64,000 nucleotides of DNA from Anomaloglossus baeobatrachus (lineage: Eukaryota; Chordata; Amphibia; Anura; Aromobatidae): positions 550,308,097 through 550,372,096 of the forward strand of contig NC_134358.1 of the NCBI RefSeq assembly GCF_048569485.1, in the 5' to 3' direction. How positions within the stretch are numbered: position 1 is the first letter of the stretch; each line of letters begins with the position of its first letter. Positions 1-11,178 of this stretch are shown piece after piece. The notes under the pieces were generated by a model. The model saw only the letters and a list, made by a program, of their open reading frames with translations. It made no database searches and was not told the origin of the DNA. The position numbers were made by a program, and so were the translations under genes.

Positions 1-60
1 TGGATCAGTAAAGGGCAGAGAGCTCCACTCCGACTCAGGCGCCAGCAAGGTGGAGGTGGG

Positions 61-527
61 AACTGGTATGGGCTGGTATCATCAAAGATCAACTTGTGGG
101 ACCTTTTCGGGTTGAGGATGGAGTGAAGCTCAACTCCCAGACCTACTGCCAGTTTCTGGAAGACAACTTCTTCAAGCAGTGGTACAGGAAGAAGTCGCTA
201 TCGTTCAAGAAAAACATGATTTTCATACAGGACAATGCTCCATCACATGCATCCAACTACTCCACAGCGTGGCTGGCCAGTAAAGGTCTAAAAGATGAAA
301 AAATAATGACATGGCCCCCTTGTTCACCTGATCTGAACCCCATAGAGAACCTGTGGTCCCTCATAAAATGTGAGCTCTACAGGGAGGGAAAACAGTCCAC
401 CTCTGGGAACAGTGTCTGGAGGCTGTGGTGGCTGCTGCACGCAGTGATGATCGTAAACAGATCAAGCAATGACAGAATCTATGGATGGTCGGCTGCTGAG
501 TGTCATCATAAAGAAAGGGGGCTCTAA
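61..527 (+). pseudogene. DD37E transposase, C-terminal catalytic part
   Basis: This encodes the cut-and-paste transposase that would act in the nucleus on the element's own ends. The open stretch from about 96 carries the RNase H-like catalytic core: the second Asp in FIQDNAPSH, then WPPCSPDLNPIENLW with the catalytic Glu. The first Asp and the DNA-binding half lie upstream, outside the window. After NSVW the reading switches out of the expected frame: the family sequence NSVWEAV would need one extra G near 420, and the last ~37 residues are out of frame. It is therefore a dead copy, at least through one single-base deletion. Upstream residues from about 61 (WAGIIKDQLVGPFRVEDG) are still in frame. 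Confidence 0.8.
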
Positions 528-647
528 TTTTTTGGGTTTTGTTTTTGCATGTCAGAAATGTTTATTTCTAAATTTTGCGCAGTTATATTGGTTTACCTGG
601 TGAAAATAAACACGTGAGATGGGAATATATTTGGTTTTTATTAAGTT

Positions 648-852
648 GCCTAATAATTCTGCACAGTAATAGTTTCCTGCATAAACAGATATCCTCCTAA
701 GATAGCCAAATCTAAAACGCCCACTCCAACTGCCAAAAATATTAAGCTTTGATATTTATGAGTCTTTTGGGTTGATTGAGAACATAGTTATTGATCAATA
801 ATAAAAAAAAATCCTCTAAAATACAACTTGCCTAATAATTCTGCACACAGTG
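648..852. repeat. IR/DR right terminal repeat of the DD37E element
   Basis: Two direct copies of GCCTAATAATTCTGCACA lie at 648-665 and 830-847. The outer copy is followed by CAGTG and TA. These are the probable transposase binding sites. The space between them is AT-rich and has no other function that I can see. Confidence 0.75.
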
Positions 853-1468
853 TAGAGTGTATACTGTATGTTAGGGGTCTGAAGCATACTACATGTCTCT
901 TAATGGCATGTGGAACACTTTTGATTCACTTTTGAATATATTTGATGTAAATAGAATGTCGAGGTCAAATTCAAACAGATTTCCTGAATTCAAATATTGA
1001 AAGATTCACTCAGCTTTAATCCCCGGCAATATAGCAGTGTCCACCATATCCCTTTATACAGTATATGGATAGTACGGATCACTGGTGTAAAAGCATGAAA
1101 TCCGTTCACCTGACGTTGTCTATGCAGATTATTATTTGGTGGAGCTTTTAATTAACAAGACTAAATGAAATGAGACGACAACCTTCATAAGCGGAAAGAT
1201 GTGTAGATGTGATATGAAATGCAAAACGACAGTCATTTAATTAAAGTGAAAGGAAACATTAGATGCATAACGATTAGATTATTTGCAAGTAAATATAATT
1301 TTATAATTATTTTCTAATACATTTTTACTGCTCTTTTGCATAAGATTTCATTTTAATTAATATTTACAAAAGTTATCATTTAATTTCTAGCAAGCTGAAG
1401 TATCCACAACTAAGACGAATGCCAAATTACTAAGTAGCTGGTAAAACTACAGCATTTTTAGTTTAACA
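853..1468. other. AT-rich unique sequence, no gene seen
   Basis: About 0.6 kb of AT-rich DNA between the DD37E element and the 35-bp array. No coding potential, RNA gene or terminal repeat is recognisable. Confidence 0.6.
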
Positions 1469-4062
1469 TTCTTGTACACAGGGGCAGTATTATAGTAATT
1501 ATATTCTTGTACATAGGGGCAGTATTATAGTAATTATATTCTTGTACATAGGGGGCAGAATTATAGTAGTTATATTCTTGTACATAGGGGCAGTATTATA
1601 GTAATTATATTCTTGTACATAGGGGGCAGTATTATAGTAGTTATATTCTTGTACATAGGGGCAGTATTATAGTAGTTATATTCTTGTACATAGGGACAGT
1701 ATTATAGTAGTTATATTCTTGTACATAGGGGGCAGTATTATAGTAGTTATATTCTTGTACATAGCGGCAGTATTATAGTAGTTATATTCTTGTACATAAC
1801 GGCAGTATTATAGTAGTTATATTCTTGTACATAGGGGGCAGTATTATAGTAGTTATATTCTTGTATAATGGGGTCAGTATTATAGTAGTTATATTCTTGT
1901 ACATAGGGACAGTATTATAGTAGTTATATTCTTGTACATAGGGGCAGTATTATAGTAGTTATATTCTTGTACATAGGGGCAGTATTATAGTAGTTATATT
2001 CTTGTACATAGGGGGCAGTATTATAGTAGTTATATTCTTGTACATAACGGCAGTATTATAGTAGTTATATTCTTGTACATAGGGGCAGTATTATAGTAAT
2101 TATATTCTTGGACATAGGGGCAGTATTATACTAGTTATATTCTTGTACATAGGGGCAGTATTATAGTAGTTATATTCTTGTACATAGGGTCAGTATTATA
2201 GTAATTATATTCTTGTACATAGGGGCAGTATTATAGTAATTATATTCTTGTACATAGGGGCAGTATTATAGTAGTTATAGTCTTGTACATAGCGGCAGTA
2301 TTATAGTAGTTATATTCTTATACATAGGTGGCAGTATTATAGTAGTTATATTCTTGTATATAGAGGCAGTATTATAGTAGTTATATTCTTGTACATAGGG
2401 GGCAGTATTATAGTAGTTATATTCTTGTACATAGGGGCAGTATTATAGTAATTATATTCTTGGACATAGGGGCAGTATTATACTAGTTATATTCTTGTAC
2501 ATAGGGGCAGTATTATAGTAGTTATATTCTTGTACATAGGGGCAGTATTATAGTAGTTATATTCTTGTACATAGGAGCAGTATTATAGTAGTTATATTCT
2601 TGTATATAGGGGCAGTATTATAGGAGTTATATTCTTGTACATTGGGGCAGTATTATAGTAGTTATATTCTTGTACGTAGGGGCAGTATTATAGTAGTTAT
2701 ATTCTTGTACATAGCAGCAGTATTATAGTAGTTATATTCTTATACATAGGGGCAGTATTATAGTAGTTATATTCTTGTACATAGGGGGCAGTATTATAGT
2801 AGCTATATTTTTGTACATAGGGGTAGTATTATAGTAGATATATTCTTGTACATAGGAGCAGTATTATAGTAGTTATATTCTTGTACAAAGGGGTAGTATT
2901 ATAGTAGATATATTCTTGTACATAGGAGCAGTATTATAGTAGTTATATTCTTGTACATAGCGGCAGTATTATAGTAGTTATATTCTTGTACATAGGGGGC
3001 AGTATTATAGTAGTTATATTCTTGTACATAGGGGCAGTATTATAGTAGATATATTCTTGTACATAGGGAAAGTATTATAGTAGTTATATTCTTGTACATA
3101 GGGGCAGTATTATAGTAGTTATATTCTTGTACATAGCAGCAGTATTATAGTAGTTATATTCTTATACATAGGGGCAGTATTATAGTAGTTATATTCTTAT
3201 ACATAGGGGCAGTATTATAGTAGTTATATTCTTATACATAGGGGCAGTATTATAGTAGTTATATTCTTATACATAGGGGCAGTATTATAGTAGTTATATT
3301 CTTGTACGTAGGGGCAGTATTATAGTAGTTATATTCTTGTACATAGCAGCAGTATTATAGTAGTTATATTCTTATACATAGGGGCAGTATTATAGTAGTT
3401 ATATTCTTGTACGTAGGGGGCAGTATTATAGTAGCTATATTTTTGTACATAGGGGTAGTATTATAGTAGATATATTCTTGTACATAGGGACAGTATTATA
3501 GTAGTTATATTCTTGTACATAGGGGCAGTGTTATAGCAGTTATATTCTTGTACATAGGGGCAGTATTATAGTAGTTATATTCTTGTACATAGGGGGCAGT
3601 ATTATAGTAGTTATATTCTTGTACATAGGGGCAGTATTATAGTAGTTATATTCTTGTACATAGGAGCAGTATTATAGTAGTTATATTCTTGTACATAGGG
3701 GCAGTATTATAGTAGTTATATTCTTGTACATAGGGACAGTATTATAGTAGTTATATTCTTATACATAGGGGTAGTATTATAGTAGATATATTCTTGTACA
3801 TAGGGGCAGTATTATAGTAGTTATATTCCTGTACATAGGACCAGTATTATAGTTTTTATATTCTTGTACATAGGGGGCACTATTATAGTAATATTCTTGT
3901 ACATAGGAGGCAGTATTATAGTAGTTATATTCTTGAAAAAAGAGTAGTATTATAGTATTTATATTCTTGTATATAGGAGCAGTATTATATTAGTTATATT
4001 CTTGTACATAGAGGCAGCATTATAGTAGTTATATTCTTGTACATAGGGGCAGTATTATAGTA
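1469..4062. repeat. 35-bp minisatellite, about 74 units
   Basis: Tandem units of 35-36 bp, each containing TTCTTGTACATAGGGGCAG followed by TATTATAGTAGTTATA. Units differ by point changes and by 4 versus 5 G, so they are mostly close relatives. A rare variant pair (TTCTTGGACATAGG followed by TATTATACTAG) occurs at about 2105 and 2457, 352 bp or ten units apart, which shows block duplication within the array. A TATACATAGGGG variant is amplified around 3150-3290. The array resumes for part of one unit at 5702-5727 beyond the inserted transposon. No conserved open frame is expected, because 35 is not a multiple of 3. Confidence 0.95.
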
Positions 4063-5701
4063 CAGTCATATGAAAAAGTTTGGGCACCCCTATTAATGTT
4101 AACCTTTTTTCTTTATAACAATTTGGGTTTTTGCTATTTCAGTTTCATATATCTAATAACTGATGGACTGAGTAATATTTCTGGATTGAAATGAGGTTTA
4201 TTGTACTAACAGAAAATGTGCAATCCGCATTTAAACAGAATTTGAATGGTGCAAAAGTATGGGCATCTCAACATAAAAGTGACATTAATATTTTGTAGAT
4301 TCTCCTTTTGCAAAAATCACAGCCTCTAGTCGCTTCCTGTAGCTGTTAATGAGCTCCTGGATCCTGGATGAAGGTAGATTTGACCATTCCTGTTTTCAAA
4401 ACAATTCCAGTTCAGTTAAGTTTGATGGTCGGCGAGCATGGACAGCCGCTTCACATCATCCCACAGATGTTCAATGATATTCAGGTCTGGGGACTGGGAT
4501 GGCCATTCCAGAACATTGTAATTGTTCCTCTGCATGAATGCCTGAGTAGATTTGGAGCGGTGTTTTGGATCATTGTCTTGCTGAAATATCCATCCCCTGC
4601 ATAACTTCAACTTCGTCACTGATTCTTGCAAATTATTGTCAAGAATCTGCTGATACTGAGTTGAATCCATGCGACCCTCAACTTTAACAAGATTCCCGGT
4701 GCCGGCATTGGCCACACAGCCCCAAAGCATGATGGAACCTCCACCAAATTTTACTGTGGGTAGCAAGTGCTTTTCTTGGAATGCCGTGTTTTTTGCCTCC
4801 ATGCATAACGCCTTTTTGTGTGACCAAACAACTCAATCTTTGTTTCATCAGTCCACAGGACCTTCTTCCAAAATGTAACTGGCTTGTCTAAATGTGCTTT
4901 TGCATACCTCAGGCGACTCTGTTTGTGGCGTGCTTGCAGTAACGGCTTCTTTAGCATCACTGTCCCATACAGCTTCTCCTTGTGCAACGTGCGCTGTATT
5001 GTTGACCGATGCACATTGACACCATCTGCAGCAAGATGATGCTGCAGGTCTTTGGAGGTGGTCTGTGGATTGTCCTTGACTGTTCTCACCATTCTTCTTC
5101 TCTGCCTTTCTGATATTTTTCTTGGCCTTCCACTTCTGGGCTTAACAAGAACTGTACCTGTGTTCTTCCATTTCCTTACTATGTTCCTCACAGTGGAAAC
5201 TGACAGTTTAAATCTCTGAGACAACTTTTTGTACCTTCCCCTGAACAACTATGTTGAATAATCTTTGTTTCAAATCATTTGAGAGTTGTTTTGAGGAGCC
5301 CATGATGCCACTCTTCATAGGAGATTCAAATAGGAGAACAACTTGCAAGTGGCCACCTTAAATACCTTTTCTCATGATTGGATACACCTGCCTATGAAGT
5401 TCAAAGCTCAATGAGGTTACAAAACCAATTTAGTGCTTTAGTAAGTCAATAAAAAGTAGTTAGGAGTGTTCAAATCAAGAAATTGATAAGGGTGCCCATA
5501 CTTTTGCACCGGTCAAATTTTGTTTAAATGCGGATTGCACATTTTCTGTTAGTACAATAAACTTCATTTCAATCCAGAAATATTCCTCAGTCCATCAGTT
5601 ATTAGATATATGAAACTGAAATAGCTGCTGCAAAAATCCAAATTGTTATAAAGAAAGAAGGTTAACATTAATAGGGATGCCCAAACTTTTTCATATGACT
5701 G
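4063..5701 (-). mobile_element. Tc1-like element, DD34E, in the minisatellite
   Basis: A complete-length Tc1-like transposon of 1,639 bp bounded by TA at 4061-4062 and 5702-5703. Its termini are inverted repeats of about 210 bp starting CAGTCATATGAAAAAGTTTG. Each has an inner motif (AAAGTATGGGCA near 4255 and its complement near 5490) that echoes the outer AAAGTTTGGGCA, so this is again IR/DR. Both flanks are 35-bp minisatellite: the element landed in the last unit. The transposase is on the minus strand and broken. The left and right terminal repeats differ by scattered changes and a small indel, suggesting moderate age. Confidence 0.95.
4416..5303 (-). pseudogene. Tc1-like DD34E transposase, two frameshifts
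   Basis: The minus-strand frame begins at an ATG complementary to 5301-5303 (MGSSKQLSNDLKQ). It gives the paired-like helix-turn-helix region (VSTVRNIVRKWKNTG), the GRPRK hook linking the two HTH domains, the first catalytic Asp in WTDETKIELF, GGGSIMLWG, the second Asp in QQDNDPKH and the Glu in SPDLNIIEHLW. The D-to-E spacing is 34 residues. Two frameshifts split it: one near 5235 after the first 20-odd residues, and one in an A-run near 4797 between AWRQK and AKNTAFQEKH. Otherwise the length (about 290 residues recoverable) is close to the family norm of ~340. It lies entirely within its own terminal repeats. Confidence 0.85.
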
Positions 5702-5727
5702 TAGTTATATTCTTGTACATAGGGAGC
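5702..5727. repeat. Last fragment of the 35-bp minisatellite
   Basis: TAGTTATATTCTTGTACATA continues the array interrupted at 4062 and confirms that the Tc1 element inserted into it, with TA duplicated. Confidence 0.9.
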
Positions 5728-7020
5728 ACATAATGACTTTATGTAACCAAACCGTGCAGAGCTGTACATAGACCACTGTAATAATACTTCTTTCTGTGTC
5801 CTAAGTAAACCTGATGTCCATTATACATTTTTTATTGTATATGGATAAGTGTATGTATGTGAATGCACGGTGGGTAAAGATGGAAGAACATTGTACATAT
5901 GCCACTCAGACATAGCGGACTCTTAGTGTCTCCTTGTGGCCTCGTTACTCTTCCCCCTAATTTGCCCTATCTATTCTCATTTGTTATGTGTCCGCTCAGT
6001 AATTTTGCTGCCTTCTCCACAGGCTCTGTAGACTGATAACCTAACCTCCACTAAACCTCGATCACACAGACGTCTGCCGGGAAGCGGACAATCCAGATGT
6101 CACGTGGCTGCAGCATCGTCCACAACTAAACTACGGTAAATTGGATCTAAATATTTGATGCACTTTCCTGTTTTAACCTCCCTGCTGGTAAAGGGAATCT
6201 AACTTTGTTAGGACATATTGTAGGACCGGCATTAGCATTTTTTTTGTTCCAGATTCTGACAATTTATCCTCTAGATTTTCTTCTCAGATTTCATCCTTTG
6301 CAACGCAACTTGAAATCTATGATAAATTTGCAGAAAAATTTGCACCATTGCATGATGAAATTGTGCAGCATAATAAAGCCCATGAAAATGTAGATTTAGT
6401 ATCACAAGGTGAGGTGGACCCTCCAAGCCCAAGGTCTGGGTGGGTGTAATGCTGCCACCAGGGGGAGCCAGAGCTCTGCAGCAGAAGACACTACACAGAG
6501 CAATGAGAACCAGGAAGTGAATACACAGCGTTCTCATACACTACCTCACAGCACAGCTGAGAAGCAGAGCTGCAGGGCATGCGAGGAATGGTCAGGTGGG
6601 CCGGGTCAAACAAAGTACGGGCAGAAGCAGGACCAGAGGAACGAGCAGAAGCGGAGTCAAAGTCAGGCCAAAGTCAGTACCGGAGGAAGCAACCGAGTGG
6701 GGAAATAGGAGAGGGGACAGAGGACAGGAGGGACGACCAGGGGATGGAACACAGACAAGGGCACGGGGGCACAGGAACAGACAGATCAGGATATCACTCA
6801 CAGGACCAGCAATCACAGGCAAAGCAGTGCTAAGCTTATAGCTGGCGCTGGTTCACTGGAAATGTCAGCTTTTAAGGCATTCAGAGTCTGGAAGTGAGGC
6901 CCAAGAGAAGGCTCCGCCCCCTAGCCATGTGGACGGGGAGGCGAACCATGACAGTGGGCACATGGGATATGTGCATCAGTACAAAAGATAGGACTTGTGG
7001 AACACAGTCAACCACAGGCA
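5728..7020. other. No gene recognised; possible decayed repeat
   Basis: Mixed-composition DNA. Short open frames around 6205-6840 overlap on both strands and resemble nothing that I know. The purine-rich stretch 6450-6960 (CCAGGGGGAGCC, then CTCCGCCCCCTAGCC) has the look of a dispersed repeat, but I cannot name it or find its ends. Confidence 0.4.
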
Positions 7021-7870
7021 GGTGGACAATGTCCAGGAGACCTCAGGCTGGTAAGCGGGATGTAGGAAACAGCAGGCAAGTGGAAGATGTCCCAGGGACC
7101 TCAGGCAAGCAGGTGGGATGTTCAAAACCTCTGGCAAGTGGGTGGATGTCCAAGAGACCACGGGCAAACAGGCAGGATACGCGTAGGAGGTCGCAGAAAA
7201 GCGGTTGGGATGCTGGACCGCTTGCAAGTAGGAGGCGTCAGGAAACCACAGGCGCATAGGCAGAAAGCAGGAAACCGCAGACAAGTGGAAGAAATCTGGG
7301 GACCACAGGCAACCCAGCAGGATGCTGGAAACCACTGGCAAGTGGGAGACGTCAAGGAGCCCACACACAAGTCAGAGGGATGCAGGAAACTGCAGGTAAG
7401 TGGAAGCCTTCTAGGAGACTACAGGCAACCAGACATGATGCTGGAAACCACTGGCAAGTGGGAAATGTCAAGGAGACCACACACAGGTCGGAGGGATGCA
7501 GCAAACTGCAGGCAAGTGGAAGACTTTTAGGAGACCACAGGCAACTAGGCAGGATGCTGGAAACCATGGCAAGTGGGAGATGTCAAGAAGACCACAGTCA
7601 GAAGATAGGCAGGATTCAGGAAACCGCTGGCAAGTGGAAGACATCTAGGAGACCACAGGCAAGCAGGCAGGATGCTGGACCGCTTGCAAGTGGGAAACGT
7701 CCAGGAGACCACAAGCAGATAGGCAGGATTTGGGAAACTGCAGACAAGTGGAAGACATTTAGGAGATGATAGGCAAACAGGAGGGATGCGTAAAATCACT
7801 GGCAAGTGGGAGACGTCCAGGAGGCCAAAGGTAAGTAGATGGGATGCAGGAAACCAATGGCAGGCATGTG
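7021..7870. repeat. 58-bp minisatellite with 116-bp higher-order period
   Basis: About 15 degenerate units of roughly 58 bp, each ending GGCAAGTG (or ACAAGTG) and starting GGAGACGTCAAGGAGACC or GAAGACTTCTAGGAGACC. The two starts alternate through most of the array, so the functional repeat is a two-unit dimer of about 116 bp. One unit near 7160-7210 is longer than the rest. Open frames on both strands across it (about 80-150 codons) are by-products of the repetition. Confidence 0.85.
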
Positions 7871-8828
7871 ACTGGTGAATGGAGCAAGACAGAGACTTAG
7901 TAATATTGATGTCTTAAAAGCAAGACACAAGGCAGTGTCTTGGTGAGCCTTGTATAGGCCTGAGCGGATTCTCACATGGGATCACACCAGGGCCATCTGC
8001 AAAGCCCGACGTGCAGCACAACAGGGTCTGGCGGACTGCGGTAAGGGGAGCAAAGAAGGGATCCAGGACAGGTGTGTAAGTACCTTTGGGATATGATTCC
8101 CAGGGCACTGTCCTCTTATTAAGTGATCATATTGTGCAGTCGTAGTGCTCAGTATTGGACATAGTATTCCACGCATGTCCCGTGGCCCTACTTGTATGGC
8201 TCTCTATATCACCCAAGAGCTTGAGCTGAAAGTGGCCTTGGTGGTCACAGTTTTCATAGCAGAGTGTGAAATTGAAGCTACGCTGCGGGCTGTGGCCATC
8301 TTTACGGTATAGTGGGCAGCTAATCGGTACGGTGTTGGTTGCCTCGTTGCGCTGCGTGCTCCGCCTGCTTTATTCTCACAGTTTGTAAATACTACAGGCC
8401 ATGCACTTTTACAGCTGGCGCTAACAGCATTGTGGACAACCTGCCATTTCTAGCTGCAGAGTGTGCAGATGTTGCTGGCGAGTGGCGCATTTGTTGGATC
8501 CAGTGGGAAATTGCTTTTTTCCCTTTAAGTTACGCTCGAGTAGAAGCAATGTCGTGGCTAATCAGGAATGGTGACAACAATGTACATTCTTCTCGGCATT
8601 TGCATATTCTATTTTGGTCATTATATATGGTCTCGTGGGACAGCGTCATGCCAGGGAAATCTGACAAATCTGCCAGCTGTACCTGCTTCCTGCTCTACGA
8701 GGAAAAAATAGTTTCCTGTAGGTGCGTCAGTCACATCGGGAGCAAGAAAATCCTCTTAATACTGAGGAAATGCGGATGAATCTCTTCTCTTTTATATCTC
8801 CACTTACATTACTTTGTCCATATTATTA
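7871..8828. other. No gene recognised
   Basis: Unique-looking sequence between the 58-bp array and the Ngaro element. A plus-strand frame of 146 codons at 8339-8779 has a low-complexity-free but unfamiliar translation, no neighbours to support it and no visible start context, so it is not called. Confidence 0.5.
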
Positions 8829-9073
8829 GACTGCTGCGAACCATGAACCCCTTAAAAAACCCTTAGTCCCATGCAAGAAAAAGACCACACCAAAATTCTT
8901 AACAAAACACTCCTTTAATGGATGGAGGTCGGTCACAGCCATAAATTGTAAACCTTATAAAACTCTCATAACGGGCCCAAAGGCCAAAGCACATCTCAGT
9001 GCAAATATCAAGCACCAGCCGGACTCCCGGCGGAAGAGCAGCAAATCAGCGTTGTAAACATTTGCATGACCGC
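8829..9073 (-). repeat. Ngaro split direct repeat B, outer copy
   Basis: Begins GACTGCTGCGAACCATGAAC and ends CATTTGCATGACCGC on the plus strand. It repeats at 9334-9578 at the same length with about one difference. It forms the 3' terminus of the element. Confidence 0.9.
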
Positions 9074-9130
9074 GCTGTGACTTCTACCAACGGAACTTCA
9101 CCTGTAAAGCAACAAGGGAGGGAGGGTGGG

Positions 9131-9333
9131 ACAGCTGCCTCCGGGTCTTGCAACAGCAAGGAGAGACCGGACAAGCTGGATACTGGGAATATAAGGAGGA
9201 GGAAAGGTGGGGGGGAGACTGCCATTGGACCACATTAAGCAAGGGGGAGGAGAACTTGCATGGGCAGAATTAACCCCATCAATGCTGGTCACAGCAGTCA
9301 AAGGCACCCAGTTAAAGGACTGGAGTGCCCATA
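9131..9333 (-). repeat. Ngaro split direct repeat A, 3' copy
   Basis: Begins ACAGCTGCCTCCGGGTCTTG and ends GGAGTGCCCATA. It matches 14873-15076 with about two differences. It sits between the two B copies, as needed for the circular-intermediate model of these elements. Confidence 0.9.
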
Positions 9334-9578
9334 GACTGCTGCGAACCATGAACCCCTTAAAAAACCCTTAGTCCCATGCAAGAAAAAGACCACACCAAAA
9401 TTCTTAACAAAACACTCCTTTAATGGATGGAGGTCGGTCACAGCCATAAATTGTAAACCTTATAAAACTCTCATAACGGGCCAAAAGGCCAAAGCACATC
9501 TCAGTGCAAATATCAAGCACCAGCCGGACTCCCGGCGGAAGAGCAGCAAATCAGCGTTGTAAACATTTGCATGACCGC
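9334..9578 (-). repeat. Ngaro split direct repeat B, inner copy
   Basis: Second copy of the 245-bp B repeat, directly abutting repeat A at the CATA/GACTG junction (9333/9334) and lying just downstream of the hydrolase frame in element orientation. Confidence 0.9.
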
Positions 9579-9596
9579 CAAGGAGGAGCAAAGTAT

Positions 9597-10538
9597 TTAT
9601 ACTGTGCTCCGACCCCCACCCAGCAAGAGAAGGGCTTGCTCAATTCCGTCCTGTAGGTCGGAAAGAAAAATGTCAAGGCCTATGTCGCTAAGGTGCACCC
9701 CATCGGGCAACATGAGGGACACATTGTTACCCTCAAGCTGTCTGTGCCGAATGGCGAGGCCACCTCTAAATCGAGCTAGCCTCGTCATTCTGGCATTAAG
9801 GTTGCGTCTAGAACGCTCCACCGCCTCTGCGTTCCGAGCACCCTGCCAAACGGCACGCGGAATAATCTCCGACCAGACCAAGATAAGTTCCGAAAAAAAT
9901 CCATGAAATTTTTCAAGGTCGGAACGCATCATAGTCCACAGCTCGGCGAAGCGGACGGAACATAGGTCATTTCCCCCCGCATGAATGATGAGAATTAGCG
10001 GGGCTGAAACAATGCGGGACAGGGAAACCACTTCTGGCAGCACCTGAGGCCATGTAAGGCCCCGAATACCCTTCCAGAACACTTCCACTCCACGAAGGCC
10101 AAGGCATCTTCCACCGGGGCGCTGCTCCGCACGCTGTGACGCCCAAAACAAATACGAGTGACCCAATATGCAGACCACCGGGTTTGAACCTATAAAGAAA
10201 CACATATTAGAACAGTAATAACTCAGGTCTAATATAACGAGCAAAGCATGAAGAACGCCAACGACCAATCCTCTGAATTTCCTGATTGGAGAGGCCTGCG
10301 CGAGCGGCCTCGGTAGCCGCGCCAATCCGAAAGGAATGGGTACCGAATTCCGCCGGATGTAAGCCCAGGTTACACAAGCATTTACGAAAAATAGACAAAA
10401 ACTGAAAACGAGTGAGTGGGGAACCATCTTCATGGGAGAAAAAACAAAAACCGTCACGCCGTAAGGACAGATATGTAGCAACCAACATTCTAGGGCAAAC
10501 CGCGCCCTGGATGGCATACAAAGGGACCCAGGACCCAA
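9597..10538 (-). CDS. Ngaro SGNH/GDSL-like hydrolase frame
   Basis: The recognisable part is the last two thirds (about residues 105-313, 9597-10225). It has ILGHSY (nucleophile Ser block), later HAGGNDL (Gly-Asn block) and finally LPDGVHLSDIG (Asp-x-x-His block), the block pattern of SGNH esterases. Vertebrate Ngaro elements are known to carry such a hydrolase after the recombinase; its role in the life cycle is unknown. The first ~100 residues overlap the recombinase frame and look like read-through of a shadow frame, so the true start is probably near 10230. It is the last gene of the element. Confidence 0.75.
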   Translation of the reverse strand: MGPGSLCMPSRARFALECWLLHICPYGVTVFVFSPMKMVPHSLVFSFCLFFVNACVTWAYIRRNSVPIPFGLARLPRPLAQASPIRKFRGLVVGVLHALLVILDLSYYCSNMCFFIGSNPVVCILGHSYLFWASQRAEQRPGGRCLGLRGVEVFWKGIRGLTWPQVLPEVVSLSRIVSAPLILIIHAGGNDLCSVRFAELWTMMRSDLEKFHGFFSELILVWSEIIPRAVWQGARNAEAVERSRRNLNARMTRLARFRGGLAIRHRQLEGNNVSLMLPDGVHLSDIGLDIFLSDLQDGIEQALLLLGGGRSTV

Positions 10539-11178
10539 TGCCCGCAGGGTCAGTTTTGGACTTCCTTATACGAATGCGCAGACCCCCGTCGCAATAAGAA
10601 ACGTCGTCAAAACGCAAACCACCAGGTCTATTCTTTGATAAAGGGACCAGCTCCCCAATGCGAAGTGCACCAAAAAACGCCAAGGCAAACGCAGCTGAAA
10701 AAAGGGCGGATTCAAACGGAGATGAGCAAAGGCGGGGAATGACTGCAATCAAGCGCTGCAATAAAGAAATCGAAATAGGGCGCCTGCTCTCTACCGAGAT
10801 TTTGCTTCTTTTCCAACCTTTTAGCACCTGACGAACGAAAAATACTTTTGTAACATCCGGCCAGCCACGGAGACGAAAATGAAAAGACACGCCTGAGAGG
10901 CGATGCTGCGCCACAGAACCTGAAAAGCCGGACTGAAAAAGGTGGAATAAATAATCACATGTGGCCTCCAGACGACTAGCGTCACAGGACATAACCGGCC
11001 TATCACTAGCAAAAACAGACCACTCGGACCATGCCTTACCGTATGCTTGCCAGGTTGACTGTGTCACCGAAGATCTCATTAACGGCATCAATTGGGCTCC
11101 ACTAGATCCCACAGGTACGATGGGCACGGAAGACCCTCCAACTGGGCTGAAGGGGACAGCTCTCTGAATGCCTGCCAC
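10207..11178 (-). CDS. Ngaro tyrosine recombinase
   Basis: A 323-residue frame with the fold signature of phage-integrase-type recombinases. The catalytic Arg is in FFGALRIGEL, followed by a Lys-bearing beta region (IRKSKTDP), the His-x-x-Arg box in GTHSFRIGAAT, GRWRSSCF with Trp, and the nucleophile Tyr in ARYIRPELL near the C-terminus. It would integrate the circular double-stranded DNA product without a target duplication. The frame overlaps the reverse transcriptase frame at its 5' end by about 90 bases, which implies either a different start or coupled translation. Confidence 0.9.
   Translation of the reverse strand: MAGIQRAVPFSPVGGSSVPIVPVGSSGAQLMPLMRSSVTQSTWQAYGKAWSEWSVFASDRPVMSCDASRLEATCDYLFHLFQSGFSGSVAQHRLSGVSFHFRLRGWPDVTKVFFVRQVLKGWKRSKISVESRRPISISLLQRLIAVIPRLCSSPFESALFSAAFALAFFGALRIGELVPLSKNRPGGLRFDDVSYCDGGLRIRIRKSKTDPAGIGSWVPLYAIQGAVCPRMLVATYLSLRRDGFCFFSHEDGSPLTRFQFLSIFRKCLCNLGLHPAEFGTHSFRIGAATEAARAGLSNQEIQRIGRWRSSCFARYIRPELLLF

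Larger units (their letters stand above)
1..852 (+). mobile_element. Tc1/mariner element, DD37E (TRT-like), 3' part
   Basis: The window opens inside a Tc1/mariner transposon. The catalytic half of the transposase reads on the plus strand. The right end is seen as an outer terminal motif (GCCTAATAATTCTGCACA, about 830-847) followed by CAGTG and a TA dinucleotide at 853-854. The same motif recurs about 180 bp further in (648-665), giving the IR/DR architecture of two direct repeats per terminal repeat, as known for Sleeping Beauty-type elements. Between the second D (FIQDNAP) and the E (NPIENLW) there are 37 residues, so the signature is DD37E rather than DD34E, matching what I recall for the TRT family. 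The left end lies outside the window. Confidence 0.85.

Noticed and set aside
1469-4062. Regular 35-bp direct repeats as a CRISPR-like array
   Set aside because: Units are contiguous with no unique spacers, and the neighbours are eukaryotic transposons. It is a minisatellite.
6205-7530. Cluster of overlapping frames on both strands
   Set aside because: Mutually overlapping, low-information frames over a repeat-like region and the 58-bp array.
8339-8779. 146-codon plus-strand frame
   Set aside because: No recognisable domain, no repeat support and no splice or start evidence. Could be chance.
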